DNA of 21,032 nt. It comes from Dichloromethanomonas sp964477085 (GTDB lineage Bacteria > Bacillota > Desulfitobacteriia > Desulfitobacteriales > Syntrophobotulaceae). The translations under genes and the position numbers were made by a program. Within the stretch, counting starts at the first letter, position 1. Each line of letters starts with the position of its first letter. Where the stretch lies: positions 1 through 21,032 of the forward strand of contig CAYZDF010000048.1 of assembly GCA_964477085.1 (NCBI GenBank). Reading direction: 5' to 3'. Of this stretch, positions 15,176-21,032 are shown piece by piece. Below the pieces are notes generated by a model. That model searched no databases. It saw nothing but the letters and a program-made list of their open reading frames with translations, and was not told where the DNA came from.

Positions 15176-15452
15176 CTTGAATTGAATAAATGACGTGCCA
15201 CTGGTTTTTCTACTCCGCTGCTTTCCAATATTGGGCATCATTGATCGGATTGGATTTGGCGAGGCTGTTGTCACTGATGCTTATGTTGTTACTCCTGCGA
15301 TGTATGCGCCCGGGCTGATGCTTGGCGTTAGTACCTATAATAACGTCTTAACACTCATGCTCAACTACTATGTTTCAGAAATTAAGGAAGATGATATCAA
15401 TGAACTATTAAACAGAATACTTAATGACATCCAAAGATGTATCTGTTTTTAA
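15176..15452 (+). pseudogene. Frameshifted C-terminal fragment of a condensation/acyltransferase-like protein
   Basis: The frame from 15195 reads GIIDRIGFGE, then VVTDAYVVTPAMYAPG and LGVSTYNNVLTL. This resembles the C-terminal end of condensation-domain or alcohol-acetyltransferase-like proteins of several hundred residues. Just upstream, the neighbouring frame reads TGFSTPLLSNIG and then closes. Joining the two at the GGGC near 15232-15236 by one base restores the expected SNIGIID motif. That earlier frame has a TGA at 15191-15193 only a few codons upstream. The N-terminal majority of the protein is missing. I conclude that this is a decayed gene rather than a real 85-residue protein. The family name is from memory of motif patterns and is less certain than the frameshift. 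Confidence 0.6.
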
Positions 15453-15468
15453 ACGGTATAAGAATATT

Positions 15469-15496
15469 TCAGCCTGACCTTTAAGTGTCAGGCTGA
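15469..15496. terminator. Bidirectional terminator between the fragment and the PAS gene
   Basis: TCAGCCTGAC and GTCAGGCTGA form a perfect 10-bp stem with an 8-base loop. TTTACTC follows on the plus strand and AATATTC on the minus strand, so it can act on both convergent units, best on the plus strand. Confidence 0.7.
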
Positions 15497-15517
15497 TTTA
15501 CTCTCGTGCCATTATCA

Positions 15518-15829
15518 TTACATTTTAATCCTTGTTCTGACGATACCGGCAAATGTATTCTCCTTATAGTAGGCATCATAGGTGAAGACCATTCCATTAG
15601 CAGTTTTGGAAAATTGATTCATTTCTCCGTTCTTAAATTTTAACAAAAAGTCGTGGATCTTCTCCCTATTTTCTTCTTTATGACAATCTACAACCCATAT
15701 ACCAACCATATCCTCTAAGGACATTCCATAATACTTTTCTTCGAATTCATTTGCCCAAACGACTTTGAATTCTGCATCTGTAACTAATATCCCGGCAGAA
15801 ATCCCCTGTAAAACTTGCTTTAGATCCAT
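15518..15829 (-). CDS. Stand-alone PAS-domain protein
   Basis: A 103-residue protein made of a single PAS fold. GILVTDAEFKVVWANEFEEKYYG (13-35) is the typical start, followed by the helix VGIWVVDCHKEENREKI (42-58) and the strands with TANGMVFTYDAYY (75-87). There is no membrane helix and no output domain, so it could be a cytoplasmic sensor that passes a signal to a partner, or a free-standing ligand-binding module. Similar PAS units follow DUF438 domains in other Firmicutes. The ATG at 15829 follows GGAGAGG by six bases. It is alone on its strand, with 218 non-coding bases to the ygiQ-like gene upstream. The ligand and partner are unknown. Confidence 0.75.
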   Translation of the reverse strand: MDLKQVLQGISAGILVTDAEFKVVWANEFEEKYYGMSLEDMVGIWVVDCHKEENREKIHDFLLKFKNGEMNQFSKTANGMVFTYDAYYKENTFAGIVRTRIKM

Positions 15830-16047
15830 TGCTATCCTCTCCCTGATTATATGCTGACCAATGTTTCTCTTTTACTCTTTATCCCGCATACCCTTTTCAA
15901 GCTGGGATATTCTTACCTATAGTCCAATTTACCTTAACTGGTTATACGTCCATTGGTAGTGTAGTTATTAGTATGATTAAATTTAAGGAACCTTCCCTTT
16001 TAATTCAAATTCTAATATTATAATTGACTTATAATTATTTAGGCGTT

Positions 16048-18033
16048 TTATACCTGTTTTTGTCCCCCCCTTTTAGGTTTATGCGTTTTACTTACAACGT
16101 CTTTTGACTTAGCGTTCAAACCTTTTACAGGACCTTTAGATTGAGCTTTACTTTTCATTTGACGATTGCTGTTATTTCTATTTTGTTCATGATCAAGTCT
16201 TTGTTTCCCTTTAACTTGTTCTCCACTTGATTTACCTTTTCCCCGTGGTTTAATGAGGCATTTAGGGCCGAACCCAATCAGGTCTTTGCGGTTGGCCTGT
16301 GTTAGTGCGGCATACACCAGTTCATACTTTTTAGGATCTCTAAACTGAAGCAAGGCTCTCTGCATGGCTTTTTCTGTCTTGGTTTTGGGAATATAAACCT
16401 TCTGCAGGGTAAGCGGATCTATCCCTGTATAAAACATCGTTGTAGATAGAGTGCCAGGGGTTGGATAAAAATCCTGTACCTGTTCAGGTTGATAGTGAAT
16501 ATCTCTCAAGTATTCAGCTAGTTCAATAGCAGTTTCCAACGTACTCCCCGGATGGCTCGACATGAGATAAGGAACAATAAACTGATTTTTATTCAATTGC
16601 TCGTTAATTTTGAAAAACTTGGCCCGGAATTTATCATAAGTTTTGCCAGCCGGTTTCCCCATATGTCTTAAGACTTTAGGAGATATATGTTCCGGTGCAA
16701 CTTTTAATTGGCCACTGATATGGTGTTGGATTAACTCTCGTAAGAACTTCTCATTTTTATCAGCCATGATGTAATCATAGCGAAGTCCTGAACGAACAAA
16801 CACTTTCTTGACTTTAGGTAATTCACGAAGTTTTCTTAAGATGCCCAGGTATTCTTGATGATCGATGTTTAAATTCTTACAGGGATCAGGATGAAGGCAC
16901 TGCTTATCTTTACATGCGCCCCTTTTAAGTTGGTTTTTGCATGCAGGTTGGCGGAAGTTGGCGGTAGGTCCTCCGACATCATGAATATATCCTTTAAAGT
17001 CGTCTAGTTTTATTAGTTCTTGCGCTTCGTTGATAATAGAATCTTCACTGCGGCTCTGTACAATCCGGCCTTGGTGAAAGGTTATGGCACAGAATGAGCA
17101 GCTTCCAAAACAGCCTCGTGAACTAACGATGCTAAACTTGACTTCTTCTAAGGCAGGTATACCTCCTAGCTTCTCATAGACAGGATGATAATTCTTTTGA
17201 TACGGAAGGGCATAAACCCGATCCAGCTCTTCTCGGGTCAGAGGTAATTCCGGTTTGTTTTGGACAAGATACTTAGTGCCGTGTTGTTGAACGATGGTTT
17301 TACCTCTGATGGGGTCCTGTTCTTGATACTGAATTCTGAATGCTTCGGCATAGACGATTTTATTTTCAGCTATGCGTTTATATGATGGAATCTCGATAAA
17401 GTCGTTTACTTCTTCCAGTCTGTCTGCAAGATAACAGGTTCCGGGAATATGTCTGATGTATTTAGCTTCAAACCCGTCATTAAGGTATTGAGCAATCTCC
17501 ACAATCTGTTTTTCAGCCATGCCATACACCAATAGATCCGCACTGCTATCTATCAGAATCGATTTCCTGACGTTATTGCTCCAGTAATCGTAGTGAGCAA
17601 ACCTCCGGAGACTAGCCTCTACCCCGCCAATGATGATAGCAGCATCCCTGTAAGCTTCTCTTATTTTATTACAGTAAACAATGGTAGCCCGATCAGGCCG
17701 ATACCCCATCTTACCTCCGGGTGAGTAATAATCTTTATCTCTTAATTTTTTGTTAACAGAATAATGATTGACCATTGAGTCCATATTTCCAGCGGTGACT
17801 AAGAAACCAAGTCTTGGCCTGCCCAATTTGCAGAAATCCTCTGTGCTCTTCCAATCGGGTTGAGGGATGATACCGACCTTATAGCCCGCATTTTCCAATA
17901 CACGGGAAACAATCGCTAGTCCGAAGCTGTGATGATCGACATAAGCATCTCCAGAAACCAAGGCAAAATCAACCTGTTCCCAGCCTCTTTCCTCCATATT
18001 TTTCATACTAATGGGTAAAAACTGATTTTCCAC
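16048..18033 (-). CDS. ygiQ: YgiQ-family radical SAM protein
   Basis: A cytoplasmic radical SAM protein of the YgiQ family, whose reaction is not known. The product of 661 residues carries an N-terminal domain (WEQVDFALVSGDAYVDHHSFG, TAGNMDSM, GGVEASLRR) and the radical SAM core. The cluster motif is RGCFGSCSFC, with C308, C312 and C315, and PTANFRQPAC follows. The C-terminal 65 residues or so are lysine-rich and low in complexity, as in E. coli YgiQ. The GTG at 18033 is preferred because AGGTGG lies eight bases before it. A GTG at 18045 is possible but would itself sit in that ribosome binding site. It follows rlmH in the same direction after about 106 bases containing a 30-bp palindrome (18106-18135), so it may be co-transcribed or separately controlled. 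Confidence 0.92.
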   Translation of the reverse strand: MENQFLPISMKNMEERGWEQVDFALVSGDAYVDHHSFGLAIVSRVLENAGYKVGIIPQPDWKSTEDFCKLGRPRLGFLVTAGNMDSMVNHYSVNKKLRDKDYYSPGGKMGYRPDRATIVYCNKIREAYRDAAIIIGGVEASLRRFAHYDYWSNNVRKSILIDSSADLLVYGMAEKQIVEIAQYLNDGFEAKYIRHIPGTCYLADRLEEVNDFIEIPSYKRIAENKIVYAEAFRIQYQEQDPIRGKTIVQQHGTKYLVQNKPELPLTREELDRVYALPYQKNYHPVYEKLGGIPALEEVKFSIVSSRGCFGSCSFCAITFHQGRIVQSRSEDSIINEAQELIKLDDFKGYIHDVGGPTANFRQPACKNQLKRGACKDKQCLHPDPCKNLNIDHQEYLGILRKLRELPKVKKVFVRSGLRYDYIMADKNEKFLRELIQHHISGQLKVAPEHISPKVLRHMGKPAGKTYDKFRAKFFKINEQLNKNQFIVPYLMSSHPGSTLETAIELAEYLRDIHYQPEQVQDFYPTPGTLSTTMFYTGIDPLTLQKVYIPKTKTEKAMQRALLQFRDPKKYELVYAALTQANRKDLIGFGPKCLIKPRGKGKSSGEQVKGKQRLDHEQNRNNSNRQMKSKAQSKGPVKGLNAKSKDVVSKTHKPKRGGQKQV

Positions 18034-18105
18034 TAAAGTAACCACCTGTTTACACTATTTGTTATTCAAAATTTAAACACAAATATAGATAACGTTCTGA
18101 TCCCT

Positions 18106-18135
18106 CAATGATTGTTCTATATAGAACCGTCATTG
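18106..18135. promoter_or_regulatory. 30-bp near-palindrome between rlmH and ygiQ
   Basis: CAATGA, TT, GTTCTAT, then ATAGAAC, CG, TCATTG: the inner 14 bases and outer 6+6 bases are perfect inverted repeats with one 2-bp mismatch. No T-run follows on the minus strand (AGGGATC) or the plus strand (TATGTTAC), so it is unlikely to be an intrinsic terminator. An operator for ygiQ or an RNA processing hairpin fits better. Five bases separate it from the rlmH stop codon. Confidence 0.5.
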
Positions 18136-18139
18136 TATG

Positions 18140-18622
18140 TTACTTATGATACGGTTCATTTTTATTGATCTTACAGGCTCGATAAATCTGTTCCAGTAAA
18201 ATTAATCGGATCAATTGGTGGGGAAAAGTAAGTTTAGAAAACGACCACTTAAAATCAGCTCTTTTAGCTACCGCCTGATCCACTCCCAACGATCCACCGA
18301 CGACAAATACGATTGCACTCTGACCCAAAAGCGCTCTTTCCTCAAGCAGACGCGCAAGGTCTGGAGATGAAAGTTCTTTTCCCTTTATCTCCAGCAGGAT
18401 AACATAATCCTGTTTTGTCACCAATCGAAGTAATCTTTCTCCTTCTTTCTGCCGCACTTTGGCTTCTTCTGCTGCCGATAATCTTTCAGGGCAGGGTTCA
18501 TCCTCTACTTCTATAATCTCAAGCTTGATGTAAGCACTCAATCTTTTTGAATACTCTTTGATACCTTCTTTTAGATAATTCTCTTTAATTCTACCTACAA
18601 CCAATACCTTTACCTGAAGCAT
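18140..18622 (-). CDS. rlmH: 23S rRNA (pseudouridine1915-N3)-methyltransferase RlmH
   Basis: Methylates pseudouridine 1915 of 23S rRNA in the assembled ribosome, using S-adenosylmethionine in a trefoil-knot SPOUT fold. The 160 residues match the usual 155-160. Family features are KEGIKEYSKRLSAY (18-31), the glycine-rich VFVVGGSLGVD (105-115), FPHQLIRLILLEQIYRA (133-149) and the invariant C-terminal NEPYHK. The ATG at 18622 has only a distant GGGAG (12 bases), so the exact start is a little uncertain. The gene is called orfX in staphylococci, where its 3' end is the SCC integration site. That end is conserved here, but there is no sign of an inserted element. It is followed by the ygiQ-like gene. 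Confidence 0.95.
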   Translation of the reverse strand: MLQVKVLVVGRIKENYLKEGIKEYSKRLSAYIKLEIIEVEDEPCPERLSAAEEAKVRQKEGERLLRLVTKQDYVILLEIKGKELSSPDLARLLEERALLGQSAIVFVVGGSLGVDQAVAKRADFKWSFSKLTFPHQLIRLILLEQIYRACKINKNEPYHK

Positions 18623-18730
18623 CTCTGATTCTTACTCCCAGCATACATTTTATTTTCCAATTCCATTATGTCACTATCATAAAATTAGATCTAAGCATCT
18701 TTTATATTTTTATACCGGTAATTATTAAAC

Positions 18731-18760
18731 ATTGATGAAGTAATTACTACGTTTTCATTA
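18731..18760 (+). promoter_or_regulatory. Possible sporulation (sigma-G-like) promoter of the SASP gene
   Basis: CATTACA at about 18755-18761 is close to the sigma-G -10 pattern CATNNTA, one mismatch. TGATG lies 18 bases upstream, a poor match to the -35 GHATR. The spacing and the nature of the next gene fit forespore expression, but the -35 is weak. Confidence 0.3.
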
Positions 18761-18800
18761 CACAAATAAGTAAATAATATTTAATGGAGGTGAATCATTC

Positions 18801-19028
18801 ATGGGCAGAACAAGTGAAAGCAAGAAAAAGCTGTTACAACAACTTAAAATGGAAGCTGCTGCAGAAATAGGCCATCTCGATTTTGTGAGAGAGAATAACG
18901 ACCATTATAAAGGAGACGTTACTTCCAGACAAAATGGTCTTGAAGGTGGACCTATCGGAGGTCAGATGGTTAAAAAAATGATAGCTTATGCTGAACAACA
19001 AATGAAGCAAGATGGCGGGACCCTCTAG
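18801..19028 (+). CDS. Alpha/beta-type small acid-soluble spore protein
   Basis: A 75-residue DNA-coating protein of dormant spores, which protects DNA and is degraded by the GPR protease on germination. QLKMEAAAEIG (14-24) resembles the GPR cleavage region of this family. YKGDVTSRQNG (36-46) and GGQMVKKMIAYAEQQM (53-68) match the conserved DNA-binding helices. Compared with Bacillus SspA, the stretch between the two blocks is about eight residues longer, and there is an extra EGGP-type insert, as in many clostridial versions. The ATG at 18801 follows GGAGGTGA by seven bases. It is a single-gene unit, divergent from rlmH, ended by a hairpin at 19080-19102. It shows that the organism is a spore former or descends from one. 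Confidence 0.9.
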   Translation: MGRTSESKKKLLQQLKMEAAAEIGHLDFVRENNDHYKGDVTSRQNGLEGGPIGGQMVKKMIAYAEQQMKQDGGTL

Positions 19029-19079
19029 CTTCTAGATTATCACTTCATTAGTATTATCTTTAAATATGCAATTATCCCT

Positions 19080-19102
19080 CGGCGTGACGCATAGTCACGC
19101 CG
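19080..19102 (+). terminator. Terminator of the SASP gene
   Basis: CGGCGTGAC and GTCACGCCG form a perfect 9-bp GC-rich stem with a 5-base loop. TCTATTATCC follows, so the U-tract is imperfect. It lies 51 bases after the stop. Confidence 0.65.
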
Positions 19103-19232
19103 TCTATTATCCGTATATCCTTAATACTATTAAAATCTGCATGTTTTTTTCGCAATATACACAAAATATTATCTCATAGAATGTAAAAATTATTAATTTT
19201 AGATTTAATCTGAGAATTTAGGAAAGTCTTCC

Positions 19233-19273
19233 AAAAAGACCACCTCGTAATAAGATGTTACGGAGTGGTCTTT
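19233..19273 (-). terminator. Terminator of the dehydratase-activase-related gene
   Basis: AAAGACCAC, two unpaired bases and CGTAA pair with TTACG and GTGGTCTTT around a 7-base loop. On the minus strand the stem is followed directly by TTTTTGG. It starts eight bases after the stop codon at 19281. Confidence 0.85.
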
Positions 19274-19280
19274 CCAATAC

Positions 19281-21032
19281 TTATTTGGCTGTGATCTGAT
19301 CAGACAGAGATAAAAATACCTCGTCTGCCTTTTCTTCCTTTTCGCCCTCTACTTGTTCCAGATTTTTATAAGCAACCGATAACATCAGTTTAATTCGATT
19401 AACCTGGTTAACCTGGCTGGCTCCCGGATCATAGTCAATGGGTACAATATTGGCATGCGGATAATGCCTTTTTAACTCTCTGACCATTCCTTTACCGGTA
19501 ATATGGTTCGGCAAACAGGCAAAAGGTTGAAGACAGGCAATATTCGAGGCACCGCTTTCGATCAGTTCCAGCATCTCTGCAGTCAAGAACCACCCTTCAC
19601 CGGTCTGGTGACCAAGGTGCATGATTTCTCCTGCCATATCAGCTAACTCAAAAATGGATTTGGGAGGATGAAATCGTTTGCTTTTTTTAAGTTCTTTTTT
19701 CATCACCCGCCGGTAATTCTCTATGCGCCAAATCAGATAACGGGATATTAGCTCCGCTTTGAGTGTTCCTGCCAGTTTCTCTCGGCTATAGACACCATTA
19801 TGCGCACAATAGAGGAAGAAATCGATGAGGTCAGGCAGTACTGCTTCTGCCCCTTCTTTTTCTAGAATATCCACGATATAGTTATTGGCAAATGGATGAA
19901 ACTTAACAAGGATCTCTCCTACGACCCCTACTTTAGGTTTTTTGATATCCAGAATTTCCATATTATCAAAGTCTTTAACGATATCGCGAATATTTTGGTG
20001 ATACTCTCTGATACTCATTTTGGAAAGCGTTGGTTTCAGTTGTTTCAGCCATTTCGCTAATCGTTCATTAGTTTCACCTTTATTCTTTTCATAAGGTCTG
20101 GTTGCATTGGTTAATCTCATCAGGAGATCACCATAAACCATGGCCATGACACACCGCTTGATCATTTTCATACTTAGCTTGAATCCAGGATTGGATTCCA
20201 GGCCTACCGCGTTGAGGGACACGACAGGAATATGCTCCATTCCGGCATCCTTCAATGCTTTTCTGATAAACCCGATGTAATTACTTGCACGGCAACCACC
20301 ACCCGTTTGAGACATGATAACGGCTGTTCGGGAGAGATCATACCGTCCCGATTTTAAGGCTGCCATGATCTGACCCACCACTAATATGGAAGGGTAACAG
20401 GCATCATTATGAACATACTTCAGCCCTTCTTCCACAACATTTCCTTCCACATCGGACAAGATCTCGATCTTATACCCTTCCAGACGGGCGGCCTCTTCCA
20501 CCAGCTCAAATTGGATGGGGGCCATCTGCGGAGAGAGTATAGTGTAATGTCCTTTCATTTCTTCTGTGAAGAGAACCCTCTGTGCATCGTCGTATAATTT
20601 CGTTGGTTCAATATTCTTCTTTTCCCGTTCTGCCATGGTAGCTAATAATGAGCGAATCCGAATACGAACAGCTCCAAGATTATTAATCTCGTCTATCTTG
20701 ACAAGTGTATACGTTTTCCGATAACGTTGCAGGATTTCCTGAACCTGATCGGTAGTCACAGCATCTAATCCACAGCCAAAGGAATTTAACTGTACCAATT
20801 CAAGGTCTTTGCGGGTTGTCACGAAACTAGCCACTTCATAAAGTCGAGAATGATAGACCCACTGATCAAGTACGCGTAACGGTCTGTCAACATTTCCAAG
20901 ATGACAGATGGAGTCTTCCGTGAGAACTGCCAGTCCCAAACCCGTAATCATCTCGGGTATACCATGGTTGATCTCCGGGTCAATGTGATAGGGTCTGCCT
21001 GCCAAAACGATCCCCTTCTGGTTGTTTTTTTC
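19281..21032 (-). CDS. Acyl-CoA dehydratase activase-related protein, 3' part (runs off the window)
   Basis: This is the C-terminal 583 residues of a larger protein; the frame is open to the right edge (nine more codons precede the TTG at 21005), so the true start is outside. Conserved pieces are IVLAGRPYHIDPEINHG near the visible N-terminus, SFGCGLDAVTTDQ, NDACYPSILVVGQ, TGGGCRASNYIGFIRKAL and CLQPFACLPNHITGKGM. The cysteines in these motifs could hold an iron-sulfur cluster, as in HgdA/HgdB-type 2-hydroxyacyl-CoA dehydratases and BcrA/BcrD-like activases. In clostridia such proteins usually join an ATPase activase part to a DUF2229-like and dehydratase-like part and exceed 1,000 residues. 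The true substrate is unknown, and a radical-enzyme activation or ATP-driven electron-transfer role is inferred from family. It is single on its strand, with a terminator eight bases past the stop. Confidence 0.85.
   Translation of the reverse strand, partial: EKNNQKGIVLAGRPYHIDPEINHGIPEMITGLGLAVLTEDSICHLGNVDRPLRVLDQWVYHSRLYEVASFVTTRKDLELVQLNSFGCGLDAVTTDQVQEILQRYRKTYTLVKIDEINNLGAVRIRIRSLLATMAEREKKNIEPTKLYDDAQRVLFTEEMKGHYTILSPQMAPIQFELVEEAARLEGYKIEILSDVEGNVVEEGLKYVHNDACYPSILVVGQIMAALKSGRYDLSRTAVIMSQTGGGCRASNYIGFIRKALKDAGMEHIPVVSLNAVGLESNPGFKLSMKMIKRCVMAMVYGDLLMRLTNATRPYEKNKGETNERLAKWLKQLKPTLSKMSIREYHQNIRDIVKDFDNMEILDIKKPKVGVVGEILVKFHPFANNYIVDILEKEGAEAVLPDLIDFFLYCAHNGVYSREKLAGTLKAELISRYLIWRIENYRRVMKKELKKSKRFHPPKSIFELADMAGEIMHLGHQTGEGWFLTAEMLELIESGASNIACLQPFACLPNHITGKGMVRELKRHYPHANIVPIDYDPGASQVNQVNRIKLMLSVAYKNLEQVEGEKEEKADEVFLSLSDQITAK

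Noticed and set aside
18106..18135. Intrinsic terminator for rlmH
   Set aside because: No run of T on either side of the palindrome.
18140..18160. SCC-type attachment site at the 3' end of rlmH
   Set aside because: The resemblance is explained by the conserved C-terminal codons (NEPYHK); no recombinase gene or second copy of the site is seen.

Overview
The window looks like chromosomal DNA of an anaerobic, spore-forming Firmicute, most likely a Clostridia member of the Desulfitobacterium/Desulfosporosinus/Dehalobacter type. This is inferred from an alpha/beta-type small acid-soluble spore protein, moderately AT-rich sequence with strong GGAGG-type ribosome binding sites, a CHASE4-GGDEF-HD-GYP protein, and the end of a very long 2-hydroxyacyl-CoA dehydratase activase-related protein. 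No rRNA, tRNA, CRISPR array or transposase is visible.

Bases 1-6730 form a ureide (purine nitrogen) utilisation island. It encodes every enzyme needed to take allantoin to glyoxylate, urea, ammonia and CO2. allB (allantoinase) and an NCS1-family permease run rightward. allE (ureidoglycine aminohydrolase) and allC (allantoate amidohydrolase) run leftward from the same 476-bp divergent control region. allA (ureidoglycolate lyase) converges on allC. ridA, an imine/enamine deaminase, follows the permease as its own unit. The divergent region carries a strong dyad, one arm of which resembles the Bacillus PucR box as I remember it. It also carries a structured leader with a possible tiny ORF just ahead of allB. 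No transcription regulator gene for the island lies in the window.

Bases 6890-10482 carry larC (nickel-pincer cofactor synthesis, without other lar genes) and a membrane cyclic-di-GMP signalling protein with both synthase and phosphodiesterase domains, both leftward. Bases 10599-14278 encode a TM287/288-type heterodimeric ABC exporter, with one degenerate and one canonical ATPase site and a 4-bp gene overlap.

Bases 14279-15500 look worn. A gene-poor stretch contains hairpins and what may be a dead gene tail. It is followed by a small DUF2087 protein with a clear promoter and palindromic operator, then a frameshifted C-terminal fragment of a condensation/acyltransferase-like protein. Further right are a lone PAS-domain protein, a YgiQ-family radical SAM protein, rlmH (23S rRNA methyltransferase), an alpha/beta SASP gene on the opposite strand, and the 3' two-fifths or so of the dehydratase-activase-related gene, which runs off the right edge.
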